The notes under the pieces: generated by a model
What the model saw: the letters and a program-made list of their open reading frames with translations, nothing else
Told to the model about the DNA's origin: nothing
Databases searched by the model: none
Translations under genes and position numbers: made by a program
Part shown: positions 41,571 to 49,878 of the stretch, piece after piece
Numbering within the stretch: position 1 is the first letter of the stretch
How the letters are laid out: each line of letters starts with the position of its first letter
Origin: Craterilacuibacter sp. RT1T
GTDB lineage: Bacteria; Pseudomonadota; Gammaproteobacteria; Burkholderiales; Chromobacteriaceae
Assembly (NCBI RefSeq): GCF_023502145.1
Contig: NZ_JAMFLI010000001.1
Coordinates: 62,001-126,000, forward strand
Direction: 5' to 3'
DNA: 64,000 nt

Positions 41571-42638
41571 TCAAAGGGGTGGGGGGAGTTTACCGGAACT
41601 CTCTGCCAAGTGCTTCAGCATGCGTTTAACCGGCGCGGGTACGCCAGCATCGGCCGCATCGCCTAAGGGCAGCCAGCATGCCGCACTGTCTTGAGCCTGA
41701 GTGTGCAGTGCGCTCAGGCTGACGGGCAGCGGTGTGATGATCAGGCGGAAGTGGGTGAAAACATGCTCGATCTCGGGCCAGGCCGGCAGGATGTCGCCTT
41801 CACCGGCCTGTTCCAGCCAGTCTTGCGCACTGTGGGTTGCACCCAGCTCAGGCAGGGAGAGCAGGCCGCCCCAAATGCCGGCAGGTGGACGGCGTTGCAA
41901 TAATACTTGTCCGTCGTGTATGGCCATCAGCAAGGTGGCGTAACGGGTAGGAATGGCTTTTTTCGGGCGCGCTGTGGGTAGTTCGCTGCTGCGTCCCTCC
42001 AGGTGTGCTACGCAGTCCAGTTGCATCGGGCAGCGCTCGCAAGCGGGCTTGCCGCGGGAGCATAGCGTTGCGCCCAGATCCATAATGCCTTGGGTGTATG
42101 CCGGCATATCGCTTGCAGTTGCCGGGAGCAGGCTCTCGGCCAACTGCCACATGCTGTTTTCTATCTTTTTTTCGCCCGGCCAGCCGGCAATGCCGAATAC
42201 GCGCGCCAGTACCCGTTTGACGTTGCCGTCGAGAATGGCATGGCGGTGCGAGAAGGCAAAGGCAGAAATGGCCGCTGCAGTCGAGCGCCCTACGCCGGGC
42301 AGGCGTATGAGCTGTGCCGGCTGTTCGGGGAAGGCGCCGCCGAATTCTTCGCACACCATTACGGCGGCTTTGTGCAGATTGCGGGCCCGGCTGTAATAGC
42401 CCAAGCCACTCCACAGGGTCAATACTTCGTCGACCGAGGCTTGGGCCAGCGTGTGCACATCGGGAAAGCGTTCGATAAAGCGGGCGTAATAGACCCGCAC
42501 GCTGCTGACCTGAGTTTGCTGCAGCATAATCTCGGACAGCCAGACGCGGTATGGGTCGCTGACTTGCCAGGGTAGGTCGTGGCGACCATGTTGGCGTTGC
42601 CAGTTGAGCAGTTTTTCTGCAAATTCACGCGCAATCAT
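41571..42638 (-). CDS. mutY: A/G-specific adenine glycosylase MutY
   Basis: The 355-aa base-excision repair enzyme removes adenine opposite 8-oxoguanine. Catalytic Glu36 is in LSEIMLQQTQV, Asp137 in ILDGNVKRV, and the helix-hairpin-helix is LPGVGRSTAAAI. The [4Fe-4S] ligands C193, C200, C203 and C209 have the correct C-X6-C-X2-C-X5-C spacing. A NUDIX-like C-terminal domain (about 230-350) reads the 8-oxoG. It lies just upstream of relA on the same strand and is divergent from the RlmL-like gene. Confidence 0.96.
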   Translation of the reverse strand: MIAREFAEKLLNWQRQHGRHDLPWQVSDPYRVWLSEIMLQQTQVSSVRVYYARFIERFPDVHTLAQASVDEVLTLWSGLGYYSRARNLHKAAVMVCEEFGGAFPEQPAQLIRLPGVGRSTAAAISAFAFSHRHAILDGNVKRVLARVFGIAGWPGEKKIENSMWQLAESLLPATASDMPAYTQGIMDLGATLCSRGKPACERCPMQLDCVAHLEGRSSELPTARPKKAIPTRYATLLMAIHDGQVLLQRRPPAGIWGGLLSLPELGATHSAQDWLEQAGEGDILPAWPEIEHVFTHFRLIITPLPVSLSALHTQAQDSAACWLPLGDAADAGVPAPVKRMLKHLAESSGKLPPPL

Positions 42639-42746
42639 GCCATTTTCCTTCCATCAAGCCGGCGATGGTAGCCCAAAGCCTGAGTGCTCACCAAGAACGC
42701 AGGCACAAAATCCGCTAAGATGCGGGATTGCTAATAAGGAGTGGGC

Positions 42747-44087
42747 ATGTCCAGTTTCCGATCCCGCCAGCGCTCGCAATCGAGCCGTCATTTTATACGT
42801 CCGCTTGACGAGGCTGGGACCGAGCCTCAAGCGCCGGCCGCTGCGCCCGTTGCAGCGCCTTCCCGTACGCCGGCGGCACCCGAGGCACGAGCGCACGGGC
42901 GCGCGCCGGTTGCCATACGCGCCGAGCGTGTCAGCGCCATGTTTGCACCTTGCCCGCGCGGCCTAGAAGGTGTGCTGGCCGAAGAATTGGCCGCGCTTGG
43001 GGCGACGTCCATTGATAAGCGCAATAACGGCGTGGCTTTTTGCGGTGACAACGCCGTGATGATGCGTGCCAATCTGGAGTCGCGTACCGCCAGCCGTATC
43101 CTGATCCAGTTGGCGCAAGGGCCTTATCGTAGCGAGCAGGATGTATACAAGCTGGCTCTGACCATAGACTGGCCGCGCTGGTTTGCCGTTGGCAAGACGA
43201 TCAAGGTCAAGACCGATGGTGTTGGTTCGGCTTTGCGCAGCCTGGATTTCATTTCGCTCAAGGTTAAGGATGCGGTGTGCGATCGTTTTCGTCAGGCCGA
43301 TCTGGGGCGTCCTAGCGTAGATACCCGTTACCCCGATGTGCGTATTCATGTGTTTTTATCCGCCGATCAGGCCACGGTGTATATCGACAGTAGCGGCGAG
43401 CCGCTATTTAAGCGCGGCTGGCGCGAGGACACCGGTGAAGCACCGCTGCGTGAAAATCTGGCGGCAGGCATTTTGCTCTTGGCCGGCTATGACGGCTCGC
43501 AGGCCTTGCTTGACCCAATGATGGGCAGCGGGACTTTTCTGGTTGAGGCTGCCGATATTGCATTGAACCGGGCACCGGGGCGTTTGCGCAACTTTGCTTT
43601 CCGCGATTTGCGCAGTTTTGATGCGGTCGAGTGGGAAAGTGTACAGGCGCGGGCACGTCAGGCCGAGAAGCCGCTGACGGCTTTGCCTATCCGTGGCTCG
43701 GATGTGTCGGTGCAGATGCTGGTGAAGACGCGGCACAATCTCAAGCAGGCCGGTTTGCATGGTTTGGTGCAGATTGCGCAAAGCGATGTGCTGGATACCC
43801 GTCCGCATGCTGAAACAGGTCTGATTGTCACCAACCCGCCTTATGGTGTGCGTCTGGATGAGCAGGAAGATCTGGCACTGCTGTATCCGCAGCTGGGCGC
43901 CTGGCTTAAGCAGTATTTTTCCGGCTGGACGGCTAACTTCTTTACCGGGGATTTGCGTCTGGCCAAGCTGATCCGGCTGAATCCCAAACAGCGCATGCCG
44001 CTATTTAACGGTGCGCTGGATTGCCGCTTGTTTGTCATTCCCATGGTGGCCGGCTCCAATCGAGCCAAGGAGGGTGTGAGCGGATAA
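42747..44087 (+). CDS. THUMP-domain class I RNA methyltransferase (RlmL-like)
   Basis: The 446-aa protein begins with about 60 Ala/Pro-rich residues, then a THUMP RNA-binding domain (FAPCPRGLEGVLAEELAALGA on), then a Rossmann methyltransferase with DPMMGSGTFLVEAADIALNR and the catalytic TNPPYG motif for N-methylation. It resembles the N-terminal half of RlmL (YcbY), which makes m2G2445 in 23S rRNA; the RlmK half is absent, as is common outside gammaproteobacteria. The ATG at 42747 has AAGGAG five bases upstream, better than the GTG at 42741. The exact target base is inference. Confidence 0.85.
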   Translation: MSSFRSRQRSQSSRHFIRPLDEAGTEPQAPAAAPVAAPSRTPAAPEARAHGRAPVAIRAERVSAMFAPCPRGLEGVLAEELAALGATSIDKRNNGVAFCGDNAVMMRANLESRTASRILIQLAQGPYRSEQDVYKLALTIDWPRWFAVGKTIKVKTDGVGSALRSLDFISLKVKDAVCDRFRQADLGRPSVDTRYPDVRIHVFLSADQATVYIDSSGEPLFKRGWREDTGEAPLRENLAAGILLLAGYDGSQALLDPMMGSGTFLVEAADIALNRAPGRLRNFAFRDLRSFDAVEWESVQARARQAEKPLTALPIRGSDVSVQMLVKTRHNLKQAGLHGLVQIAQSDVLDTRPHAETGLIVTNPPYGVRLDEQEDLALLYPQLGAWLKQYFSGWTANFFTGDLRLAKLIRLNPKQRMPLFNGALDCRLFVIPMVAGSNRAKEGVSG

Positions 44088-44109
44088 GGCGCGGTTTTGC
44101 CCTGTTTGT

Positions 44110-44151
44110 GATAAAGGCGTGCGATAATTCGTACGCCTTTATCATTTTATT
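44110..44151 (+). terminator. Hairpin between the RlmL-like gene and marC
   Basis: GATAAAGGCGTGCG (44110-44123) pairs with CGTACGCCTTTATC (44130-44143) with one G-T pair and loop ATAATT, then ATTTTATT. It can stop transcripts of the methyltransferase gene and lies 19 bases before the marC start. Confidence 0.75.
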
Positions 44152-44169
44152 GTCAGGAATGGTGTTGCC

Positions 44170-44772
44170 ATGGAATCCACGTTTATCTCCGCCACCATTC
44201 TGCTGATCCTGATTACCGATCCGCTGGGTAATATCCCCTTGTTTATTTCTGCGCTCAAGCAGGTCAAGCCGGAGCGGCGGCGGCGTGTGGTCTATCGCGA
44301 ATGTCTGATTGCTTTTTGTGTCTTGCTGGCATTTATGTTCGGCGGGCAGACCTTTCTTAAGGTCATGCACCTGAGCGACGAGTCTTTGAGCGTGGCCGGT
44401 GGCGTGATTCTGTTCCTGATTGCCATCAAGATGATTTTTCCTGGCGAGGGTGGTGTCCTGGGCGGGGATAAGGTGAGCGGAGAGCCGTTTATTGTGCCGA
44501 TTGCCATTCCGCTGATTGCCGGGCCTTCTGCCATGGCAACGGTTTTGCTAATGGCAACCCGCGAGCCTGACCGTATGCTGGAGTGGGTTGGCGCCTTGCT
44601 GATTTCCATCCTGGTGACCACCGTGGTGTTCCTGTTTTCCAACCGTCTGCAAAAGTGGCTGGGCGAGCAGGCGATTACGGCGCTGGAGCGGCTGATGGGC
44701 TTGGTGTTGACTGCTATTTCGATTGAGATGCTGCTAGGTGGTGTGGCCGCTTATATCCGCCAGTTTTCCTGA
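44170..44772 (+). CDS. MarC family (UPF0056) inner-membrane protein
   Basis: The 200-aa protein has six hydrophobic segments and the MarC hallmarks LITDPLGNIPLF near residue 15 and PIAIPLIAGPSAMATVLL near residue 112. Despite the name, MarC itself is not an established antibiotic pump, and substrate and role are unknown. It resembles the YhgN/YchE branch. It follows closely after the hairpin at 44110-44151 and ends before a bidirectional terminator shared with tRNA-Phe. Confidence 0.9.
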   Translation: MESTFISATILLILITDPLGNIPLFISALKQVKPERRRRVVYRECLIAFCVLLAFMFGGQTFLKVMHLSDESLSVAGGVILFLIAIKMIFPGEGGVLGGDKVSGEPFIVPIAIPLIAGPSAMATVLLMATREPDRMLEWVGALLISILVTTVVFLFSNRLQKWLGEQAITALERLMGLVLTAISIEMLLGGVAAYIRQFS

Positions 44773-44810
44773 GCCGGTTTTTGCGCAAGGCGTAGCCGGG
44801 CGGTGAAATG

Positions 44811-44843
44811 GAAAAAGCCCGAATCATGGATTCGGGCTTTTTC
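44811..44843. terminator. Bidirectional terminator between marC and tRNA-Phe
   Basis: A perfect 15-bp palindrome, GAAAAAGCCCGAATC with its complement around ATG, gives a T-run on both strands. It ends marC on the plus strand and the tRNA-Phe unit on the minus strand. Confidence 0.93.
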
Positions 44844-44849
44844 GGTATC

Positions 44850-44925
44850 TGGTGGCCTGTCTCGGAATCGAACCAAGGACACGCGGATTTTCAATCCGCT
44901 GCTCTACCAACTGAGCTAACAGGCC
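44850..44925 (-). tRNA. tRNA-Phe (anticodon GAA), distal copy
   Basis: On the minus strand GGCCTGT pairs with ACAGGCC, with an encoded CCA. The anticodon stem GCGGA/TCCGC encloses TTGAAAA, giving GAA. D-loop AGCTCAGTTGGTAGAGC and T-loop TTCGATT are canonical. It is 76 nt long and identical to the copy at 44949-45024. Confidence 0.97.
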
Positions 44926-44948
44926 TCTGTCGGGGTGCAATAAAGTGC

Positions 44949-45024
44949 TGGTGGCCTGTCTCGGAATCGAACCAAGGACACGCGGATTTTCAATCCGCTG
45001 CTCTACCAACTGAGCTAACAGGCC
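44949..45024 (-). tRNA. tRNA-Phe (anticodon GAA), proximal copy
   Basis: Identical in sequence to the tRNA-Phe at 44850-44925, offset by 99 bases. It includes an encoded CCA. It is first from the promoter at 45059-45087, so both should come from one precursor. Confidence 0.97.
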
Positions 45025-45058
45025 TTCACGCTGTGCTGCATCGCGTTCAGAGGCGTGC

Positions 45059-45087
45059 ATTTAACCAGACGAAAGCCACCGAGTCAA
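45059..45087 (-). promoter_or_regulatory. Sigma70-type promoter for the tRNA-Phe pair
   Basis: On the minus strand TTGACT (45082-45087) and TTAAAT (45059-45064) are 17 bases apart, about 35 bases before the first tRNA. The following bases are GC-rich (GCACGCC). Confidence 0.7.
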
Positions 45088-45105
45088 GGGTGAATTTCCA
45101 TAAAA

Positions 45106-45125
45106 GCCGATTTTGACAAATCGGC
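45106..45125 (-). terminator. Hairpin after hppD
   Basis: GCCGATTT (45106-45113) pairs with AAATCGGC (45118-45125) with a TGAC loop; the minus strand continues with four T. It lies just after the hppD stop and before the tRNA-Phe promoter. Confidence 0.65.
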
Positions 45126-45136
45126 CGCCACTTTCA

Positions 45137-46207
45137 TCATGCTTGCAGCACGCCACGGCGCAGCTGATCTTCCTCTATGGATTCAAATAAAGCCTTGAAA
45201 TTGCCCTCGCCAAAGCCTTCGTCGCCCTTGCGCTGAATGATCTCGAAAAAGATCGGGCCAATGACGGTTTCGGTAAAAATCTGCAGCAGGATGCCGCCGC
45301 CTTCGCCAGGCGCACCATCAATCAGAATGTGATTGCGTTGCAGGCGCGACAAGTCCTCGCCGTGCCCGGGCAGGCGCTGGTCTACGCGTGCGTAATAGGT
45401 GTCCGGCGTATCCAGAAAGCGCAGGCCGGCGGCGAGTTGCTCCACACTGGCGTAAATATCATCGCTGGACAGGGCGATGTGCTGAATGCCTTCGCCGTGA
45501 TATGCCGCCAGAAATTCTTCAATCTGGCTTTTGTCATCGGAAGATTCATTAATGGGAATGCGGATCTTGCCGCAGGGGCTGGTCATGGCCATGGATTTAA
45601 GGCCGGTCAGTTTGCCCTCGATATCGAAGTAACGGATTTCGCGGAAGTTGCCGATCTTGCGGTAAAAATCGGCCCAGTGCTTCATCTGGCCGCGCCGGAC
45701 ATTGTGGGTGAGATGATCGATGCTTTTGAGACCGGCACCTTGCGGATGCGGATCCGCACCGGCAAGCGGAATGAAATCGACGTCGTAGATATCATGCTTG
45801 GGACCGTAACGGTCGACGAAATAGAGGGCAGAGCCGCCTATGCCTTCAATGGCCGGAATATTCAGCTCCATATAGCCGATGGGACGGGTATAGGGTTTGG
45901 CACCTTGTGCCAGCGCGTAGGCATAGGCGGCTGCGGCATCCTTGACCCGCCATGCCATGGCGCAGGCAGAGGCTCCATGTTGCTCGCCAAACAGCCGGGC
46001 AGGGTGTTGTTGTTCGGCATTGAGGATGAAGTTGATACCCCCTTGACGATAGAGGCTGACGGCCTTATGGCGATGGCGCGCTACTTCACTGAAACCCAAG
46101 GTGGCAAAAAGTTGCTTCAGTTGCTCGACGCCGGCTGCATCGGGGGCGGTGTATTCGACAAATTCAAAGCCATCACAGCCTAGCGGGTTGATGTTATCGG
46201 TCTCCAT
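45137..46207 (-). CDS. hppD: 4-hydroxyphenylpyruvate dioxygenase
   Basis: The 356-aa non-haem iron enzyme turns 4-hydroxyphenylpyruvate into homogentisate in tyrosine breakdown. The iron ligands are visible: His165 in IDHLTHNV, His243 in GIQHIALSSDD and Glu322 in PIFFEIIQRKGD. Two vicinal-oxygen-chelate domains make up the protein. AAAGGAGA lies before the ATG. It follows phhA by 21 bases on the same strand, so phenylalanine to tyrosine to homogentisate steps are coupled, apart from an aminotransferase encoded elsewhere. Confidence 0.96.
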   Translation of the reverse strand: METDNINPLGCDGFEFVEYTAPDAAGVEQLKQLFATLGFSEVARHRHKAVSLYRQGGINFILNAEQQHPARLFGEQHGASACAMAWRVKDAAAAYAYALAQGAKPYTRPIGYMELNIPAIEGIGGSALYFVDRYGPKHDIYDVDFIPLAGADPHPQGAGLKSIDHLTHNVRRGQMKHWADFYRKIGNFREIRYFDIEGKLTGLKSMAMTSPCGKIRIPINESSDDKSQIEEFLAAYHGEGIQHIALSSDDIYASVEQLAAGLRFLDTPDTYYARVDQRLPGHGEDLSRLQRNHILIDGAPGEGGGILLQIFTETVIGPIFFEIIQRKGDEGFGEGNFKALFESIEEDQLRRGVLQA

Positions 46208-46228
46208 CTTGATCTCCTTTTTTTGTTA

Positions 46229-47008
46229 TCAAGCCAAACCGTGGCGGGCGGTCCAACGGGCAAACTCATTTTCCAGCTGCTCAAAGCTATCGATGACGAA
46301 CAAGGTGTCCTGCATGTGCCACACGTCGTAAGGCGTTTGTGCCATGTGATCAAGATCGAAACGATGCTTGGTCGTGGCATCCGACAGGCTGTAGCTCACC
46401 TCCTGATGCGAGGACAGAATGCCGGCACCGTAGATACGCAGCCCTTGCGGGCTGCGTATCAGGCCGAACTCGACGCTATACCAGTAAATTCGTGCCAGCC
46501 ATACGCGGGCGGGGTGATTCTGGGCAAAGGCGGCGCTGCCGGCTGCACCGAAGCGCTGGAAAAAGTCACTGAAGCGCGGGTGGGTGAGTAGCGGGGCATG
46601 ACCGACCAGGTCGTGGAACATATCGGGTGCCGGGGTGTAGTCGATATCTTCCGGTTTGCGGATAAAGTCGGTCGATGGAAACACGCGCGCGGCCAGCATG
46701 GCGAAGAAAATCTGGTCGGGCACGATGCCGTCGACCCGCTCAATAGTCCAACCGGTCTGTTGCTGGATACGCTCGCTGATATCGGCAAGCCGCGGAATGC
46801 TTGCCGGGGATAAACCGGTGGCTTCGAGTGCCTCCAGATACGCCTTGCAGGCGCGATCCGGCCACTGTGTTTGCTGGCGCGAGAGCAGGAGTCGCCATGT
46901 TTCGCGCTCGCATGTGCTGTATGTCGGCACCGGCGTGTGCTGAATATCAGTTTTTACATGCGGTAAGCTAGTCTTGCTTGTTGAGACTGGAAAGTCGGTG
47001 CTTTGCAT
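46229..47008 (-). CDS. phhA: Phenylalanine-4-hydroxylase
   Basis: The 259-aa pterin-dependent iron hydroxylase converts phenylalanine to tyrosine. It is the small bacterial form without a regulatory domain. Iron ligands are His132 and His137 (MFHDLVGHAPLL) and Glu180 (YWYSVEFGL). The pterin region is PDQIFFAMLAARVFPSTDFIR (in part). GAGAGGAA precedes the ATG at 47008. It is divergent from an Lrp-type gene, with 169 bases between starts, which probably hold the control sites. Confidence 0.96.
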   Translation of the reverse strand: MQSTDFPVSTSKTSLPHVKTDIQHTPVPTYSTCERETWRLLLSRQQTQWPDRACKAYLEALEATGLSPASIPRLADISERIQQQTGWTIERVDGIVPDQIFFAMLAARVFPSTDFIRKPEDIDYTPAPDMFHDLVGHAPLLTHPRFSDFFQRFGAAGSAAFAQNHPARVWLARIYWYSVEFGLIRSPQGLRIYGAGILSSHQEVSYSLSDATTKHRFDLDHMAQTPYDVWHMQDTLFVIDSFEQLENEFARWTARHGLA

Positions 47009-47177
47009 CGTAGTTCCTCTCTTACAACACTAAAGCGGGCAATCTGACGCTAATATCTGGACTGATTTTGGCATTTCATTCTAGAGTAAGCAGACGGCAA
47101 TTTGTGTGCGTTCTATGGCTGCATCAGATTGAAATAAAGATAAAAATTACAAATAAATTATCGAAAAAGGAGAAACC

Positions 47178-47657
47178 ATGCCGAATCTGGTTCTGGATAA
47201 AACGGATTTGAAAATGCTGGCCGCGCTGCAGTTGAATGGGCGCTTATCGAATGTAGAGCTGGCGGAAAAGGTGGCCTTGTCGCCTTCACCTTGTTTGCGC
47301 CGGCTTAAGCAGCTGGAGGAGTCTGGCGTGATCCGCCAGTATGTGGCCTTGCTGGATCCGGCTTGCCTGGGGCTTGGCTTGCATGCCTTTGTACGGGTCA
47401 AGCTAGAGAAGCGGGCGGGTAATCTTAAGTCTTTTATCGAGGCGGTGCAGGGCTGGCAGGAGGTGGTGAATTGCTATGCGATGACGGGCGATATGGATTA
47501 TCTGCTACAGGTTTACTTTCAGGACTTGCCGCACTTTTCCCGTTTTGTGATGGATCAGTTGTTGCAGCATCCCGGCGTCGAGGATGTGAAGTCGAGTTTT
47601 GTGCTTAAGGATTTCAAACAGACCACGGCATTGCCTTTAAGCCATCTGGCCGCGTGA
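47178..47657 (+). CDS. Lrp/AsnC family transcriptional regulator
   Basis: The 159-aa protein has an N-terminal winged helix-turn-helix (LDKTDLKMLAALQLNGRLSNVELAEKVALSPSPCLRRLKQLEESG..., about residues 6-50) and a C-terminal RAM ligand domain (about 70-150; TGDMDYLLQVYFQDL). AAAAAGGAG precedes the ATG. Its divergence from phhA-hppD suggests it responds to phenylalanine or tyrosine and controls those genes. The 169-base intergenic space is AT-rich near this start (47130-47165), as Lrp sites often are, but no exact operator could be assigned. Confidence 0.9.
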   Translation: MPNLVLDKTDLKMLAALQLNGRLSNVELAEKVALSPSPCLRRLKQLEESGVIRQYVALLDPACLGLGLHAFVRVKLEKRAGNLKSFIEAVQGWQEVVNCYAMTGDMDYLLQVYFQDLPHFSRFVMDQLLQHPGVEDVKSSFVLKDFKQTTALPLSHLAA

Positions 47658-47662
47658 TGGCA

Positions 47663-47697
47663 GGAAACCCGAAAGCCTGAACCGCTTTGGGGTTTCC
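47663..47697 (+). terminator. Hairpin after the Lrp-type gene
   Basis: GGAAACCC (47663-47670) pairs with the GGGTTTCC ending at 47697, and AAAGC/GCTTT extend the stem inside. The T-run is poor, so strength is uncertain. It lies between convergent genes. Confidence 0.6.
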
Positions 47698-47708
47698 CGC
47701 TCCTTTCA

Positions 47709-48674
47709 TCAGGTGTCCGACAGCGCACGCAGGTGGGCTGTTACGCTGCGTGCCAGCGATGACAGGTCATAACCTCCTTCCAGTACCGATACCACCCGGC
47801 CCTGGCAGTACAGGTCGGCGATTTGCAGCAGATGACGGGTGACCCACTCGTAGTCCGACTCGGTCAGTCCCATCGAGCCCATATCATCCTCCCGGTGCGC
47901 GTCAAAGCCGGCCGAGATAAACAGCATTTGCGGCTGGAAGTCATGCAGCGCCGGCAGCCATACGGTTTCGACGGCTTCGCGAAACTCGCGGCTACCCGAA
48001 CCGGCTTTCATCGGCACATTGTGCATATGAGGGTTGCTGCCAGCGGGCGTGTCGCCACAGTAAGGGAAGAAGGGGTGTTGGAACATTGAAGCCATCAGGA
48101 CGCGCGGGTCATCCTTGAAGATTTCCTCGGTGCCATTGCCGTGATGAACGTCGAAATCGACAATTGCAACGCGTTCATATTTGTAGACAGACATCGCGTG
48201 CGCTACGCCGACCGCGATATTGTTGAAGAAGCAAAACCCCATGGATTTGGCGCTCTCTGCATGATGTCCAGGAGGGCGGATGGCGCAAAATGCATTGGGT
48301 ACTTTGTCTTCGCAGACGAGCTCCACGGCTTTCACCACTGCGCCTGCTGCGCGTTGCGCTGCGGGCAGCGTGCCTGGCGACATGGCCGTGTCCGGGTCTA
48401 TGCGGAAAGTGCCGACCTGTGGCGTGCAGGCTTCGATATAGTCGACATAGCGGGGTGGGTGGACGCGGGCTAGTTGCTGCGGGGTGACCAGCGGTGCGTC
48501 GATCTCTTGCAGGGTGTCGAAAATCTGGGAGGCCATCAGTTGGTCACGGATGGCGATCAGACGTTCAGGACATTCCGGGTGGCCGACCCCCATATTGTGT
48601 CCCAAGCAATCGGAGTGGGTGATATAGGCGGTCAGTCCGGTACGGTGCCAGCGGTTTTTTAGCCAAGAGAACAC
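47709..48674 (-). CDS. Histone deacetylase family protein (AcuC/HDAC-like)
   Basis: The 321-aa zinc amidohydrolase family protein shows RPPGHHAESAKSMGFCFFNN (catalytic His pair), DFDVHHGNGTEEIF (zinc ligands) and a C-terminal LEGGYDLSSL. Bacterial members remove acetyl groups from proteins, polyamines or small molecules; the substrate here is unknown. No ATG fits, so the start is put at GTG 48674, with AGAAGGG seven bases upstream. A TATAAT at 48702-48707 (minus) gives a plausible promoter just before it. A Pat-type acetyltransferase is encoded 5 kb away but is not linked by operon. Confidence 0.88.
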   Translation of the reverse strand: MFSWLKNRWHRTGLTAYITHSDCLGHNMGVGHPECPERLIAIRDQLMASQIFDTLQEIDAPLVTPQQLARVHPPRYVDYIEACTPQVGTFRIDPDTAMSPGTLPAAQRAAGAVVKAVELVCEDKVPNAFCAIRPPGHHAESAKSMGFCFFNNIAVGVAHAMSVYKYERVAIVDFDVHHGNGTEEIFKDDPRVLMASMFQHPFFPYCGDTPAGSNPHMHNVPMKAGSGSREFREAVETVWLPALHDFQPQMLFISAGFDAHREDDMGSMGLTESDYEWVTRHLLQIADLYCQGRVVSVLEGGYDLSSLARSVTAHLRALSDT

Positions 48675-48821
48675 GAGATTACCCTTCTTGCTTCCGATTC
48701 GAATTATACTTATGACTTTTAAATAAAGTGTGCGCGAAACAAGGCTTAAATGCAAACGTTTTGCCGTGCAACTTTGGTATGTGCGGACATGGGCGATGAG
48801 CGGCTAGGCAGGAAAAAAGAA

Positions 48822-48853
48822 GGCAAAAACAAGCGGAGGAGCTTGTTTTTGCC
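48822..48853 (-). terminator. Terminator after rpoS
   Basis: A perfect 13-bp stem, GGCAAAAACAAGC (48822-48834) with its complement (48841-48853), is followed on the minus strand by TTCTTTTTTCC. It lies 19 bases after the rpoS stop. Confidence 0.88.
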
Positions 48854-48871
48854 CGTGTGCCGGCCTTATGG

Positions 48872-49816
48872 CTAGATAAGCAGATCTTTGGCTACGCCCT
48901 GGCGACGCAGAATGCGACGCAAGTGCTCCAGCCCTTCTATCTGTATCTGGCGTACGCGTTCCCGCGTTAGATTGAGGGAGCTGGCGAGCTCTTCCAGTGT
49001 GCAGATCTCATGTCCATCCAGACCGTAGCGGCGCTCAATAACCATGCGCTGTTTGTCTGATAGCTGTGCCAGCCAGTGATGGACATATTTCTCCACTTGC
49101 AGATTGTGCAACTGGATATCCGGCTCTTCATGCTGCTCATCCGGAATCGACTCGCCAATGGAAAGCATGGGATCGATGTCCAGTGGCGCATCAAGCGAGG
49201 CCATGCGCTCGTTCAGGCTCATGATGCGCCGCACGTCCTCTACCGGTTTACCTACATGCAGGGCGATATCTTCTACCGTAGGCTCGCGCCCCCTTTTGCT
49301 TTCTAGGTGGCGTGAGGCGCGCAGATAAACATTCAGCTCCTTGATGACATGAACCGGCAGCCGGATGGTGCGTGACTGATTCATGATTGCGCGCTCTATG
49401 CTCTGGCGTATCCACCAGGTGGCATAGGTCGAAAAACGAAAGCCACGTTCGGGGTCGAATTTTTCCAACGCATGCATCAATCCGATATTCCCCTCTTCGA
49501 TCAGGTCGAGCAGGGTAAGCCCGCGGTTAATGTAGTGTTTGGCAATGTTGACCACCAAGCGCAGATTGTGCTCAATCATCTTCTGCCGTGCTTCGAAGTC
49601 GCCCTGTACGACACGCCGTGCCAGCGCCAGCTCCTGCGGCGGGGTCAGCAGTGCATTGCTGCCGATGTCATTGAGGTAAATCTGGGTAACATCGGCAACG
49701 TCTTCATGCTCTGCGGCCTCGCTGGTCGCTTCTTCCGCATCGGCCTGCTTTTCCTCGGCATCCAGCAGTTCGTTTTCATCACCACTGTCTTCGATGGTAT
49801 CTAGCGTGTCTTTCAT
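48872..49816 (-). CDS. rpoS: RNA polymerase sigma factor RpoS (sigma 38)
   Basis: The 314-aa stationary-phase sigma factor has an acidic N-terminal extension (about 55 residues), a short region 1.2 (DVTQIYLNDIGSNALLTPPQELALARR), region 2 with DLIEEGNIGLMHALEKFDPERGFRFSTYATWWIRQSI (in parts), region 3 and region 4 (LEELASSLNLTRERVRQIQIEGLEHLRR). The ATG at 49816 has GGGAGGG three bases upstream and is preferred over a TTG start 12 codons earlier. It is last in surE-pcm-nlpD-rpoS. In many proteobacteria its promoter lies inside nlpD; none was identified here. Confidence 0.95.
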   Translation of the reverse strand: MKDTLDTIEDSGDENELLDAEEKQADAEEATSEAAEHEDVADVTQIYLNDIGSNALLTPPQELALARRVVQGDFEARQKMIEHNLRLVVNIAKHYINRGLTLLDLIEEGNIGLMHALEKFDPERGFRFSTYATWWIRQSIERAIMNQSRTIRLPVHVIKELNVYLRASRHLESKRGREPTVEDIALHVGKPVEDVRRIMSLNERMASLDAPLDIDPMLSIGESIPDEQHEEPDIQLHNLQVEKYVHHWLAQLSDKQRMVIERRYGLDGHEICTLEELASSLNLTRERVRQIQIEGLEHLRRILRRQGVAKDLLI

Positions 49817-49878
49817 GTTCCCTCCCGCTTTACTACGGCTTTTATTCACCAAAGCAGGAAGAAACCGCTGCTTCAGGC

